Assembly: GCF_003762905.1 (NCBI RefSeq)
Contig: NZ_RJKS01000003.1
Location: forward strand, 310,001-374,000
Length of the DNA stretch: 64,000 nt
Direction: 5' to 3'
Origin: Curtobacterium sp. ZW137
Lineage (GTDB): Bacteria; Actinomycetota; Actinomycetes; Actinomycetales; Microbacteriaceae
The notes beneath the pieces are model-generated. The model made no database searches, was not told where the DNA came from, and worked only from the letters and a program-made list of their open reading frames with translations. Made by a program: the position numbers and the translations under genes. Shown here piece by piece: positions 23,792-32,889 of this stretch. Position 1 is the stretch's first letter, and each line of letters starts with the position of its first letter.

Positions 23792-23837
23792 TGCATGGTA
23801 GTAGGTGGCAGCTGAGGCAGTCTGTGCATGGTAGTGT
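23792..23837. promoter_or_regulatory. 11-bp direct repeats and possible tRNA-Leu -10
   Basis: TGCATGGTAGT occurs at 23792-23802 and again at 23825-23835, exactly 33 bp (three helical turns) apart, in the short gap between the divergent fhaA and tRNA-Leu genes. The second copy is part of TGCATGGTAGTGTT, whose TAGTGT (23832-23837) is well placed as a -10 for the tRNA. On the other strand the repeat contains TACCAT, a possible -10 towards fhaA. Confidence 0.45.
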
Positions 23838-23847
23838 TTTCGGGCTG

Positions 23848-23931
23848 GCGCGAGTGGCGGAATTGGTAGACGCGCACGGTTCAGGTCCGTGTGCTGGAAA
23901 CGGCGTGGGGGTTCAAGTCCCCCCTCGCGCA
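23848..23931 (+). tRNA. tRNA-Leu (CAG)
   Basis: A class II tRNA with a long variable arm. The acceptor GCGCGAG pairs with CTCGCGC, the anticodon stem CACGG/CCGTG carries loop TTCAGGT with anticodon CAG at 23882-23884, and the T loop is TTCAAGT. CCA is encoded at 23932-23934. A strong terminator follows. Confidence 0.97.
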
Positions 23932-23962
23932 CCAGTGCTTGTGAAACACCAGGCAAGAATGA

Positions 23963-23994
23963 GAAGGCCCCCGATCGAGAGATCGGGGGCCTTC
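23963..23994 (+). terminator. Hairpin terminator after tRNA-Leu
   Basis: A perfect 14-bp stem GAAGGCCCCCGATC with loop GAGA, followed by GTCCTTTCC, lies 31 bp after the tRNA 3' end. Confidence 0.9.
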
Positions 23995-24030
23995 GTCCTT
24001 TCCGGAGCGCGGGTGGTGGTGCGGCCAACA

Positions 24031-24078
24031 GGCGGACGGGAGGCCCGTGTCGGCCTGGCACCGCGCCTCCAGTCCGCC
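24031..24078. repeat. GGGAGGC-type hairpin repeat, copy C
   Basis: The left arm GGCGGACGGGAGGCCCG-TGTC and right arm GGCACCGCGCCTCCAGTCCGCC are inverted repeats with few mismatches. It lies between the tRNA-Leu terminator and the epimerase gene. Confidence 0.7.
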
Positions 24079-24115
24079 TCGGATCGCCACATCCGCACCG
24101 GCCTACGGTGGCCGC

Positions 24116-25099
24116 ATGAGCAGCAGCAAGCGCGTCGTCGTCATCGGCGGTACCGGACACATCGGCACGTTCCTGGTCCCGCGACTCGTCCGTGCCGGAC
24201 ACGACGTCGTGAACATCAGCCGCGGATCCCGCCGGGCCTACGCCGACGCGCCCGAGTGGGAACGGGTCCGACAAGTCGTCGCCGACCGCGAGCAAGAGGA
24301 CCGCGAGGGCACCTTCCCGGATCGTGTCGCGGCCCTGGACCCCGACGTCGTGGTCGATCTCGTCTGCTTCACGCTCGAGTCCGCGACGGCACTCGTCGAG
24401 CGGCTCCGCGGGAGCGACGTCCACCTGGTCCACTGCGGATCGATCTGGCGTGCGGGACCGAGCGAGGTGCTGCCGATCACCGAGGACACCATGACGGCAC
24501 CGTTCGGCACCTACGGCATCGAGAAGGACCGCATCGCCCGGATGCTCAAGCAGGAAACCAGCGATGGGGGTGTCGCCACGACGTCACTGCACCCCGGGCA
24601 CATCAGCGGACCGGGGTGGGCGCCGATCGGTCCGGTCGGCAACCTCGACCCGTCGGTGTGGCGGACGCTGTCGGCCGGCGAGCTGCTCGCGATCCCGGGG
24701 CTCGGCGCCGAGACGATGGCGCACGTGCACGCAGACGACGTCGCGCAGGCGTTCGAACTCGCGGTCGAGCACCGGGACGCCGCAGCCGGCGAGGACTTCT
24801 CGGTGGTCGCCGCCGACGCACTGAACGTCCGCGGGTACGCGGCGCTCGCGGCGTCGTGGTTCGGGCAGGAGGCCCGGCTGGAGTCCGTGTCGTGGGACCG
24901 GTTCCGGGAGACCACCGACCAGGACGCGGCGCAGGCGAGCTGGGAGCACCTGTCCCGCAGCCAGGTGTTCAGCATCGAGAAGGCGCGCCGGCTGCTCGGG
25001 TACGAGCCCCGGCACACCGCCGGGGAGACGGTCGAGGAAGCAGTCCGCTGGTTGGTCGAGCACGGCGAGCTCGAGGGCACGCGCCCGCTGAGCCTCTGA
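24116..25099 (+). CDS. NAD-dependent epimerase/dehydratase-like protein
   Basis: A 327-residue Rossmann-fold protein of the extended SDR type. The nucleotide-binding motif is VVVIGGTGHIGTFLV at residues 7-21. The family's YxxxK is represented by FGTYGIEKDRIARML near residue 127. The substrate is not evident. The start is the ATG giving MSSSKRVVV. The gene stands alone, converging on the fic gene with 6 bp between the stop codons. Confidence 0.8.
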   Translation: MSSSKRVVVIGGTGHIGTFLVPRLVRAGHDVVNISRGSRRAYADAPEWERVRQVVADREQEDREGTFPDRVAALDPDVVVDLVCFTLESATALVERLRGSDVHLVHCGSIWRAGPSEVLPITEDTMTAPFGTYGIEKDRIARMLKQETSDGGVATTSLHPGHISGPGWAPIGPVGNLDPSVWRTLSAGELLAIPGLGAETMAHVHADDVAQAFELAVEHRDAAAGEDFSVVAADALNVRGYAALAASWFGQEARLESVSWDRFRETTDQDAAQASWEHLSRSQVFSIEKARRLLGYEPRHTAGETVEEAVRWLVEHGELEGTRPLSL

Positions 25100-25105
25100 C
25101 GGCGG

Positions 25106-26296
25106 TCAGGAGCGCGGGTGCTGCCGGCGACCGCTGCGGTCGGCGAAGGCATCGAGCGCGTCGATCACGTCGTCGTTGATCCAGATGCGGTTCCGTTGCT
25201 TCGAGTTGCCGAGTCGGAGCACCCCGAGGTCGACGAGCTGCGCGAGAGCGTTCAGCACCGCGGGACGGGTGGCGCCGATCCGCTCGATCGCGAGCCGCGA
25301 GTTGAGGACCGGATGTTCGATCGAGAACCGCGCGATCCGCCGGGCGGTGGCGTCGGCGCGGAGTTCCCGCATCGCGAAGTCCCACCGCGACTCGAGTTGG
25401 CGGAGATCGTCGGCGAGCACGGAGGCGTTCCGGAGTCCCGCGAGTGATGCCTCGGCCACCACGTCGACGACCTGGGACGCGTCCCCTCGTCGGTAGGCGT
25501 CGAGCGCCGCGAAGTAGGCTTCGAGATCGGTCAGGAGCCCGCTGCTGACCGGGACCGTCAGGTGCTGCAGCACGCGACCACGTCGGAGGATCGCCTGGAC
25601 GAGCGCCCGCCCGGTCCTGCCGTTGCCGTCCGGGAACGGGTGGATGGTCTCGAACTGCGCGTGCGCGATCGCGGCCTGGACGAGTACGGGGACGTCGGTG
25701 CGGCGGATGAAGGACACCAGGTCGTCCATGGCGTCCGGCACCCTGGCGTGGTGCGGTGGGACGAACTCCGCGGTGTGGGGGAGTCGCCCGCCGATCCAGA
25801 CCTGCTCGTCGCGGTACCGGCCGACCATCGACGGCGCGGTGTCGGCGAGGAGCTCGTGGTGCATCGCGATGATCGTGTCGTTGCTGATGTCGTCGGACAG
25901 CGCGATCGCGGCTTCCATGGCGCGGACGTTCCGGACGATCTGCGGTGCGTTCCCCTGGACCCGTTCGTCGATCTCGGCTTCCGAGATCGCTCGGGCACCC
26001 GCGGTGAGGTGCTCGATCTCGGAACTGGACGCTGACTCGCTGCGGAGGAGCACCGCGGAGAACGGGGCCGGGAAGTGCGCGTACGCCGCGTCGAAGCGGG
26101 TGATCGCTCCGGAGGCATCGGTCGCCTCGGCGAGGGACCGTGCGCTGATGGAGAGGTCGAGACCGGCGATCGCGGGCGTGACAGCGGCTCGGTACGGCGT
26201 GCTCCGCGTCTCGCGCTGGCCACGGGAGAGCAGGTCCGGGTTGTCGAGTCGGGGCAGCGTGTGCGCTTCCCACTCGACCGCGGTCGTCCCCGCCAT
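25106..26296 (-). CDS. Fic-family protein (predicted AMP-transferase)
   Basis: A 396-residue protein. The Fic motif is complete: HPFPDGNGRTGRALV near residue 240, with the catalytic His. The N-terminal Fic_N segment contains SSSEIEHL, which matches the class II autoinhibitory helix (S/T)xxxE(G/N) except that His replaces the last Gly/Asn. A C-terminal winged-helix-like region (RPAVLNALAQLVDLGVLRLG) is typical of this subfamily. Fic enzymes usually transfer AMP to target hydroxyls; the target is unknown. The start is the ATG giving MAGTTAVEWE. Confidence 0.9.
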   Translation of the reverse strand: MAGTTAVEWEAHTLPRLDNPDLLSRGQRETRSTPYRAAVTPAIAGLDLSISARSLAEATDASGAITRFDAAYAHFPAPFSAVLLRSESASSSEIEHLTAGARAISEAEIDERVQGNAPQIVRNVRAMEAAIALSDDISNDTIIAMHHELLADTAPSMVGRYRDEQVWIGGRLPHTAEFVPPHHARVPDAMDDLVSFIRRTDVPVLVQAAIAHAQFETIHPFPDGNGRTGRALVQAILRRGRVLQHLTVPVSSGLLTDLEAYFAALDAYRRGDASQVVDVVAEASLAGLRNASVLADDLRQLESRWDFAMRELRADATARRIARFSIEHPVLNSRLAIERIGATRPAVLNALAQLVDLGVLRLGNSKQRNRIWINDDVIDALDAFADRSGRRQHPRS

Positions 26297-26339
26297 CCTG
26301 CACCATCCTCGTCCGTTGGTGAAGGTTAGCGCAGATCCT

Positions 26340-26951
26340 TTACTGAATGCGCGCCGAGGTGAGGCCGACGGCGCCGGCGATCGTGGCGACGACGAGGTCC
26401 TCGCGTTCGGCACGTGAGCGGTAGTCGACGAGGGCGTAGCCGTTCGCCGCGTCGACGAGGGCGAACAGCAGCAGTGCGACGCGCTCCGGGTCGTCGGTGC
26501 GCATCGAGCCGTCCGCCACGCCGTCCGCCACGACCGAGTGGGCGAGCGCCTGCCAGTCGTCCATCACGGACCGTGCCGCGTCGGCGAGCTCCGGGTTGCC
26601 GCGGCCGATGCTCCAGGCGTCCGACCACACCGCGGCGACGTCGTCACGCGCCGGGTCGTTGATCGCGTGCAGCAGCGCGGCGAGCCGGGCGACGGGTGCT
26701 GGTTCGACGCCGACGACGGACGCCACCTCGGCGACCTCGGCCGTCGCGATCGACCGGAACGTGTCCGCGACGAGGGACTCCATCGACGGACGGTAGTGCG
26801 CGACGAGGGACGGCGCTACCCCGACCGCCGCGGCGACCGCGCGGAGCGTGACCCCGGCGAGGCCGTCGACGCGGGCGAGGGTCACCGCCGCAGCGTCGAT
26901 CTGCGTCAGGCGTTCCGCGGCGCTGAGACGACGACGGGGCGAGGGGGGCAC
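26340..26951 (-). CDS. TetR-family transcriptional regulator
   Basis: A 203-residue protein with an N-terminal helix-turn-helix (AAVTLARVDGLAGVTLRAVAAAVGVAPSLVAHYRPS at about 20-57) and a helical ligand domain. The start is a GTG giving MPPSPRRRLSAAERL. It lies 43 bp upstream of fic on the same strand and 46 bp downstream of the PucR gene, so it could belong to either unit. The ligand is unknown. Confidence 0.87.
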   Translation of the reverse strand: MPPSPRRRLSAAERLTQIDAAAVTLARVDGLAGVTLRAVAAAVGVAPSLVAHYRPSMESLVADTFRSIATAEVAEVASVVGVEPAPVARLAALLHAINDPARDDVAAVWSDAWSIGRGNPELADAARSVMDDWQALAHSVVADGVADGSMRTDDPERVALLLFALVDAANGYALVDYRSRAEREDLVVATIAGAVGLTSARIQ

Positions 26952-26997
26952 GGTGTCAGCCTAGGCAGCGGGTCGTGGATCACGCAGCGGGTACGGG

Positions 26998-28512
26998 TCA
27001 CGCGGGCAGCGCGACGAACGCCGCCCAGACGTCCGCCCGGGTCGCGAAGAGCCCGAGGTCGCGGTCGAGCAGGCGGCCCGCGTGCTCGATGCGGGCGCGC
27101 GCGGTGTGTCGGTGGACGCCGAGGGCCTGCGCGGTGCGGTCGTACTCGCAGTTCTGCTCGAGCCACGTGCGGACGGTGCGGGTGAGGTCGGTTCCCGACG
27201 CCGCGTCGTGGTCGGTGAGGGGCGCGAGGAAGGCGCGGGCGATCTCGGACGCGCCGGTGTGGGCGAGGTGCGCCAGGACACCGTCCCGGGCGAGGTCGCC
27301 GAACTCCACGATGCCCGCCCGCCCCTCGCGGCTGCGGTCGAGCGCCTGCACCGCCTCGGCCCGTGCGCGCGCGAACGACGTGAAGGTCGCGCCGTCGGAC
27401 AGGCCGGCGTGCAGTCCGTACTGCTCGGTGAGGCGCTCCACCGGTGTGGTGTCGTTCGCGCTCACGCAGAGGAACAGGGCGTCGTCGACGGCGAAGAAGA
27501 GCTGCCCGGGCGTCTCCTGGACCCAGAGTTCGAGCAGGTCCACGACGGAGTCGGTCCGGTCGTCGGCCACGTCGAGCGCGGCGACCCGGATCGGTTCGGC
27601 GGGCAGCGGCCCCCAGAGTTCCCGGGACGTCGTCTCGACCACCTCGGAATCGCCGAACGAGAGCATCGTCAGGAGCCCGGTGCGGAGCAGTCCCCGCGCG
27701 CGGGCGAGCTCGCGGTTCTGCTGGAGCGCGAGGCCGGCGAGGGCGATGACGGCCGTCACCACCTCGCGCCCGGCCTGGTCGAGCGAGCCGGTGGCGATCG
27801 CCAGGACCCCGTCCAGGTGCCCGCCGGCCCCGAGGGTCTGCAGCGTGAAGCCCCCGTGGGCGGTGCTCACCGGCAGGCTCGCCCGCTGTCCGCCGCGGAG
27901 CAGCCGCGCTCCCTCGGCCTGCAGCTGGTCGCGTTCGTCCGCCGGGATCCCGTCGGGCGGGAACTCGCGGTCCAGCCGACCCGAGACGTCGAGCAGGCCG
28001 ACCCAGCACTCGAGCTGCCGCGAGAGCTCGGCCAGGGTGGCACCGAGACCGTCTGGCCGGAGCGCCGCGAGCGAGATGGCGCGCTGTGCGGCGAGGGCCC
28101 ACCCGCTCCGGGCGTTCGCGTCCCGGGCCACCGTCTCGGCGTTCGCCTGCGCCACGGCGATGAAGGAGGTCTCGTACGGGACCTCGAAGAGCGGGAGGCC
28201 GTGCGCGCGACATGCGTCCACGAGCGCGTCCGGGGTGCCGGCCTGGACGACCTCGGTGCCGAAGCCCAGGGCGACGACGCCCTGGTCGGCGAGGCGTGCG
28301 ACGTACGCGTCGATGCGCTCCGCCGACACCGCCGTGCCCGTGCCGAACTGGGTGCCGGTCGTCAGGAGTGCCTGACCGGCGGCGAGGAACGGCGTTGGGT
28401 CCGGCAGGTCGGAGCTGTGCAGCCACGAGATCGGCACGTCGGTCGGTCCGCCACCGAGGAGCCGGAGCCGCAGGTCGCGTCGGGAGAGCAGGGAATCCAG
28501 CGTCGCGGGCAT
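26998..28512 (-). CDS. PucR-family transcriptional regulator, likely controlling polyamine/GABA genes
   Basis: A 504-residue regulator. The N-terminal PucR domain spans roughly residues 1-130 (TLDSLLSRRDLRLRLLGG...), a central CdaR/GGDEF-like region follows, and the C-terminus carries the family's HTH_30 (CEYDRTAQALGVHRHTARARIEHAGRLL). PucR proteins often activate catabolism of nitrogenous compounds when the inducer is present. It is divergent from gabT across a 92-bp gap holding an inverted repeat, which strongly suggests it controls the gabT-gabD-puo operon. The same motif precedes puuP. Confidence 0.9.
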   Translation of the reverse strand: MPATLDSLLSRRDLRLRLLGGGPTDVPISWLHSSDLPDPTPFLAAGQALLTTGTQFGTGTAVSAERIDAYVARLADQGVVALGFGTEVVQAGTPDALVDACRAHGLPLFEVPYETSFIAVAQANAETVARDANARSGWALAAQRAISLAALRPDGLGATLAELSRQLECWVGLLDVSGRLDREFPPDGIPADERDQLQAEGARLLRGGQRASLPVSTAHGGFTLQTLGAGGHLDGVLAIATGSLDQAGREVVTAVIALAGLALQQNRELARARGLLRTGLLTMLSFGDSEVVETTSRELWGPLPAEPIRVAALDVADDRTDSVVDLLELWVQETPGQLFFAVDDALFLCVSANDTTPVERLTEQYGLHAGLSDGATFTSFARARAEAVQALDRSREGRAGIVEFGDLARDGVLAHLAHTGASEIARAFLAPLTDHDAASGTDLTRTVRTWLEQNCEYDRTAQALGVHRHTARARIEHAGRLLDRDLGLFATRADVWAAFVALPA

Positions 28513-28547
28513 GCGGGGAGCTTATCCGCCGTGGCGATCGGAGTACG

Positions 28548-28567
28548 GTCCGCTGTACACCGCGGAC
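28548..28567. promoter_or_regulatory. Inverted-repeat operator between pucR-type gene and gabT
   Basis: GTCCGC and GCGGAC flank TGTACACC. The core GTACACCGCG recurs in both arms of the larger palindrome upstream of puuP (37411-37452). Binding by the neighbouring PucR-type protein is an inference. Confidence 0.6.
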
Positions 28568-28604
28568 AGCACCTGCACCGACCCGAGGCTCCTACCATCG
28601 GCGC

Positions 28605-29960
28605 ATGTCCTCCACCGCGCTCGCAACCACCACCACCGGCGGACCGGGTCTCCCACAGGAGCGCCGCCTGGTCACCGCGATCCCCGGCCCGCGCTCCCAG
28701 GAGCTGCTGGCCCGGAAGGCCGCCGCGGTGCCGAACGGCGTCGGCGTCGCCGTGCCGATCGCCGTCGCCGCAGCGGGTGGCGGGGTCGTCGTCGACGCGG
28801 ACGGGAACTCGCTCATCGACCTCGGTTCCGGGATCGCCGTGACCTCCGTCGGGAACGCCCACCCCGGCGTCGTGGCAGCCGTCACCGCCCAGGTCGCCGC
28901 GTTCACCCACACGTGCTTCACCATCGCCGCCTACGACGGCTACGTCGACGTCGCCGAGGCCCTGAACCGCCTGACCCCCGGTGACCACGAGAAGCGCACC
29001 GCCCTGTTCAACTCCGGTGCCGAAGCCGTCGAGAACGCGGTGAAGATCGCGCGGAGCCACACCGGGAAGCAGGCCGTCGTGGTGTTCGACCACGCGTACC
29101 ACGGCCGCACGAACCTGACGCTGGCGCTCACCGCGAAGAACCAGCCGTACAAGAGCGGCTTCGGTCCGTTCGCCCCCGAGGTCTACCGCGTCCCGATGTC
29201 GTACCCGTACCGCGACGGACTCACCGGCGCGGAGGCCGCGAAGCGCGCGATCAGCCAGATCGAGAAGCAGGTCGGCGCGGAGAACACCGCGGCGATCCTG
29301 CTGGAGCCGATCCAGGGCGAGGGCGGCTTCGTCGTCCCCGCGGACGGCTTCCTGTCCGCCCTCGCCGGATGGGCCGAGGCGAACGACGTGGTGTTCATCG
29401 CCGACGAGGTGCAGACCGGGTTCGCCCGCACCGGCGCCATGTTCGCCAGCGACCACGAGGGGGTCGTCCCGGACATCGTGACGACCGCGAAGGGCATCGC
29501 CGGCGGGCTCCCGCTGTCCGCGGTGACCGGCCGCGCCGAGATCATGGACTCGCCCCAGGTCGGCGGCATCGGCGGCACCTACGGCGGCAACCCGATCGCG
29601 TGCGCCGCGGCGCTGGCCGCCATCGACGCGTTCGAGCACGACGGTCTCGTCGAGCGTGCGCAGGAGATCGAGGGCATCGTCCTCGGCGCGCTCCGAGCCG
29701 CACAGGAGCACGACCCGCGAATCGGCGACGTCCGCGGTCGCGGAGCGATGATCGCGATGGAGCTCGTCGATCCGGGGACCGGCGATCCGGACCCCGGGCT
29801 GACCGGCCGCGTCGTCCGCTACGCCGCCGAGCACGGCGTCATCGCGCTCACCGCCGGCACGTACGGCAACGTCGTCCGGTTCCTCCCGCCGCTCGCCATC
29901 GACGACGCACTGCTCGCCGAGGGCCTGGGAATCGTGCTCGAGGGGCTGGCAGCATCATGA
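28605..29960 (+). CDS. gabT: 4-aminobutyrate aminotransferase
   Basis: The 451-residue class III PLP aminotransferase moves the amino group of GABA to 2-oxoglutarate, giving succinic semialdehyde. Visible motifs are NSGAEAVENAVKIAR (cofactor binding), FDHAYHGRTNLTLALT, VFIADEVQTGFARTG, and TTAKGIAGGLPLSAVTG with the PLP lysine. The start is the ATG giving MSSTALATTTTGG. It is first of a three-gene operon with ATGA overlaps (gabT-gabD-puo). Confidence 0.95.
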   Translation: MSSTALATTTTGGPGLPQERRLVTAIPGPRSQELLARKAAAVPNGVGVAVPIAVAAAGGGVVVDADGNSLIDLGSGIAVTSVGNAHPGVVAAVTAQVAAFTHTCFTIAAYDGYVDVAEALNRLTPGDHEKRTALFNSGAEAVENAVKIARSHTGKQAVVVFDHAYHGRTNLTLALTAKNQPYKSGFGPFAPEVYRVPMSYPYRDGLTGAEAAKRAISQIEKQVGAENTAAILLEPIQGEGGFVVPADGFLSALAGWAEANDVVFIADEVQTGFARTGAMFASDHEGVVPDIVTTAKGIAGGLPLSAVTGRAEIMDSPQVGGIGGTYGGNPIACAAALAAIDAFEHDGLVERAQEIEGIVLGALRAAQEHDPRIGDVRGRGAMIAMELVDPGTGDPDPGLTGRVVRYAAEHGVIALTAGTYGNVVRFLPPLAIDDALLAEGLGIVLEGLAAS

Positions 29961-31468
29961 CGATGACCGAGACGACCAGCACCGAGCACGACCTCCTCGC
30001 CCGCGTCCCCGACGGGCTGTTCATCGACGGGGCGTGGGGCCCCGCGAGCGACGGCGGCACGTTCACGGTCCAGGACCCGTCCACCGGCGCGGTCATCGCG
30101 ACCGTGGCGAGTGCCACCGCCGAGGACGGCCTCCGCGCACTCGACGCCGCGGACCGTGCCCGTGCGGCGTGGGCAGCCACCCCGCCCCGGAAGCGCGGGG
30201 AGCTCCTCCGAGCCGCCTTCGACCTGCTGCAGGAACGCCGCGACGACTTCGCGCTCCTGATGACCCTGGAGATGGGCAAGCCGCTCGCCGAGGCGAACGG
30301 CGAGGTCACCTACGGCGGCGAGTTCCTCCGCTGGTTCGCGGAGGAAGCGGTCCGCATCGGTGGGTCCTACGGCACCAACCCCGAGGGCACCGGCCGGACC
30401 ATCGTCTCGCACAAGCCCGTCGGCCCCGCCTACCTGATCACCCCGTGGAACTTCCCGCTCGCGATGGCGACCCGGAAGATCGCCCCGGCGCTGGCGGCCG
30501 GCTGCACCGTGGTCGTGAAGCCCGCCGAGCTCACCCCGCTGACCACGCTGCTGTTCGTGGACCTGCTCCGGGAGGTCGGCGTGCCCGACGGCGTCGTGAA
30601 CGTCGTCCCGACGACGAACGCCGCGGCCGTCTCCGAGCCGGTGATCGCGGACCCGAGGCTCCGGAAGCTGTCGTTCACCGGCTCCACGCCCGTCGGCCGC
30701 ACGCTCCTCGCCCAGGCGTCCGCGAACGTGCTCCGCACCAGCATGGAACTCGGCGGCAACGCCCCGTTCCTGGTCTTCGCCGACGCCGACCTCGACGAGG
30801 CCGTGGCCGGGGCGCTCGCCGCGAAGTTCCGGAACACCGGGCAGGCGTGCACCGCCGCGAACCGGTTCCTCGTGCACGAGGACGTCGCCGAGGCGTTCGC
30901 CGACCGGCTCGTGGCGGAGGTCGAGGCGATGACCGTGGGGCGGGGCACCGAGGAGGGCGTGGCCATCGGCCCGCTCATCGACGACCGCGCCGTGGCGAAG
31001 GCCGACCGGCTCGTCACCGACGCGGTCGCCCGTGGTGCCACCGTCCGCACCGGTGGACACGCGGTCGAGGGCCCGGGCACGTTCTACGCGCCGACGGTCG
31101 TCACCGACGTGCAGCCGGGCAGCGACATCCTCACCGACGAGATCTTCGGCCCGGTCCTGGCGATCAGCACGTTCACCACCGACGACGAGGCGATCACCCG
31201 CGCGAACGACACCGAGTACGGTCTGGTCGCGTACGCGTTCACGGAGGACCCCGCTCGCGGGCAGCGCCTGATGGAGCGCCTGGAGACCGGCATGCTCGGC
31301 CTCAACACCGGGGTCGTCTCGAACGCCTCCGCCCCGTTCGGCGGTGTGAAGCAGTCCGGGATGGGCCGCGAGGGCGGCGCGGAGGGCATCTCCGAGTACC
31401 TGGAGACCATGTACACGCTCACCCCGGACCCGTTCCGGCAGCGCACCACGACAGGAGACGCACGATGA
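29957..31468 (+). CDS. gabD: Succinate-semialdehyde dehydrogenase (NADP-type GabD)
   Basis: A 503-residue aldehyde dehydrogenase. The catalytic Cys lies in NTGQACTAANRFLVH and the general base Glu in TSMELGGNAPFLVF; VGPAYLITPWNFPLAM and GGVKQSGMGREGG are typical of SSADH. Its place between gabT and putrescine oxidase supports oxidation of succinic semialdehyde to succinate, though some activity on 4-aminobutanal is possible. It overlaps both neighbours by 4 bp. Confidence 0.92.
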   Translation: MTMTETTSTEHDLLARVPDGLFIDGAWGPASDGGTFTVQDPSTGAVIATVASATAEDGLRALDAADRARAAWAATPPRKRGELLRAAFDLLQERRDDFALLMTLEMGKPLAEANGEVTYGGEFLRWFAEEAVRIGGSYGTNPEGTGRTIVSHKPVGPAYLITPWNFPLAMATRKIAPALAAGCTVVVKPAELTPLTTLLFVDLLREVGVPDGVVNVVPTTNAAAVSEPVIADPRLRKLSFTGSTPVGRTLLAQASANVLRTSMELGGNAPFLVFADADLDEAVAGALAAKFRNTGQACTAANRFLVHEDVAEAFADRLVAEVEAMTVGRGTEEGVAIGPLIDDRAVAKADRLVTDAVARGATVRTGGHAVEGPGTFYAPTVVTDVQPGSDILTDEIFGPVLAISTFTTDDEAITRANDTEYGLVAYAFTEDPARGQRLMERLETGMLGLNTGVVSNASAPFGGVKQSGMGREGGAEGISEYLETMYTLTPDPFRQRTTTGDAR

Positions 31469-32832
31469 TCGAGAGAGACGTCGTCATCATCGGCGCCGGC
31501 GTCACCGGCCTGACCGCCGCGACCCGCCTGGTCGCCGAGGGCAAGACCGTCGCCGTGCTCGAGGCCCGTGACCGCGTCGGCGGCCGCACCTGGACGAACG
31601 ACATCGAGGGCGTGACGCTCGAGATCGGCGGACAGTGGGTGTCGCCCGACCAGACGGCACTGCTCGAGACCCTCGACGAACTCGGCCTCGAGACGTACGA
31701 CCGCTACCGCGAGGGGTCCAGCGTCTACATCGACGCCGACGGCACCCGGACCGAGTACACCGGCGACATCTTCCCGCTGCCCGAGGCGACGGCGAACGAG
31801 ATCGAGCGCCTGGTGTCCGTCGTCGACGAGTACGTCGCCCGGGTGGACCCCGCAGCGCCCTGGGAGTCGCCCGACGCGAAGCGCCTCGACGAGACGAGTT
31901 TCCGCGACTGGCTGCACGCCCTGAGCCCGGACCGCGTCGCGACCGACAACGTCGAGCTGTTCATCGCCGGTGCGATGCTCACCAAGCCCGCGCACGCCTT
32001 CTCGGCACTGCAGGCGCTGCTCATGGCCGCCTCGGCCGGCAGCTTCACGAACCTGGTCGACGCCGACTTCATCCTCGACAAGCGTGTCGTCGGCGGGATG
32101 CAGCAGGTCTCGCTCCGTCTCGCCGAGCGGCTCGGCGACGACGTGCACCTGAACGCTCCCGTCCGGACGCTCCGGTGGACGGACGAGGGCGTCGTCGCGA
32201 TCGCCGACGGCGGCATCGAGGTGCACGCCCGGCAGGCGCTCGTCGCGGTCCCGCCGCCGCTCTACACGCGGATCTCCTACGACCCGCCGCTGCCCCGACG
32301 CCAGCACCAGCTCCACCAGCACCTGTCGATGGGCTTCGTGATCAAGGTGCACGCCGTCTACGACCGGCCGTTCTGGCGGGACGCCGGGCTCTCGGGCACC
32401 GCGTTCAGCCCGTACGAGCTCGTGCACGAGGCGTACGACAACACCTCGCACGGCAAGGAGCAGGGCACGCTGGTCGGGTTCATCTCGGACGAGCACGCCG
32501 ACGCGGTCTTCGCGCTGAGCGCCGAGGAGCGGAAGGCCCGGGTCCTGCAGTCGCTGGTGCACTACTACGGGCCGGAGGCCGCCGACCCCGTCGTGTACTA
32601 CGAGAGCGACTGGGGCACGGAGGAGTGGACCCGGGGCGCGTACGCGGCGAGCTTCGACCTCGGCGGTCTGGCACGCTACGGGGCGGACCAGCGTGCGGCC
32701 GTCGGTCCGATCCGCTTCGCGTCGAGCGACCTGGCCGGTGCCGGCTACCAGCACGTCGACGGTGCGGTCCGGATCGGCCGTGAGGTCGCTTCGGAGATCC
32801 TGGCCGCCCTGCCGCAGCCCGCGACGCTCTAG
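31465..32832 (+). CDS. puo: Putrescine oxidase (FAD)
   Basis: A 455-residue flavin amine oxidase that oxidises putrescine to 4-aminobutanal, ammonia and hydrogen peroxide. FAD binding is shown by DVVIIGAGVTGLTAA and EARDRVGGRTW. The segments IGGQWVSPDQTALLETLDEL, FIAGAMLTKPAHAFSALQAL, DKRVVGGMQQVS and SDWGTEEWTRGAYAASFDLG agree closely with the Rhodococcus and Kocuria putrescine oxidases as I recall them. It is the last gene of the operon, ending 15 bp before a perfect palindrome. Confidence 0.93.
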   Translation: MIERDVVIIGAGVTGLTAATRLVAEGKTVAVLEARDRVGGRTWTNDIEGVTLEIGGQWVSPDQTALLETLDELGLETYDRYREGSSVYIDADGTRTEYTGDIFPLPEATANEIERLVSVVDEYVARVDPAAPWESPDAKRLDETSFRDWLHALSPDRVATDNVELFIAGAMLTKPAHAFSALQALLMAASAGSFTNLVDADFILDKRVVGGMQQVSLRLAERLGDDVHLNAPVRTLRWTDEGVVAIADGGIEVHARQALVAVPPPLYTRISYDPPLPRRQHQLHQHLSMGFVIKVHAVYDRPFWRDAGLSGTAFSPYELVHEAYDNTSHGKEQGTLVGFISDEHADAVFALSAEERKARVLQSLVHYYGPEAADPVVYYESDWGTEEWTRGAYAASFDLGGLARYGADQRAAVGPIRFASSDLAGAGYQHVDGAVRIGREVASEILAALPQPATL

Positions 32833-32847
32833 TCGCCACCAGATCCG

Positions 32848-32887
32848 GACGGGAGGCTCGGTGCCAGCTGGCACCGAGCCTCCCGTC
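32848..32887. repeat. Perfect 40-bp palindrome, GGGAGGC-type repeat copy D
   Basis: GACGGGAGGCTCGGTGCCAG is followed immediately by its exact reverse complement. It fills the 57-bp gap between the converging puo and TetR genes, so it is well placed as a bidirectional terminator. It is the best-preserved member of the repeat family. Confidence 0.9.
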
Positions 32888-32889
32888 GA

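Noticed and set aside
25106-26951. Fic-TetR as a toxin-antitoxin pair
   Set aside because: TetR proteins are not known Fic antitoxins, and the Fic protein carries its own inhibitory segment.
26906-28426. Long alternative-frame open reading frame over the PucR gene
   Set aside because: Arg/Pro/Gly-rich low-complexity product; the PucR frame has clear domains.
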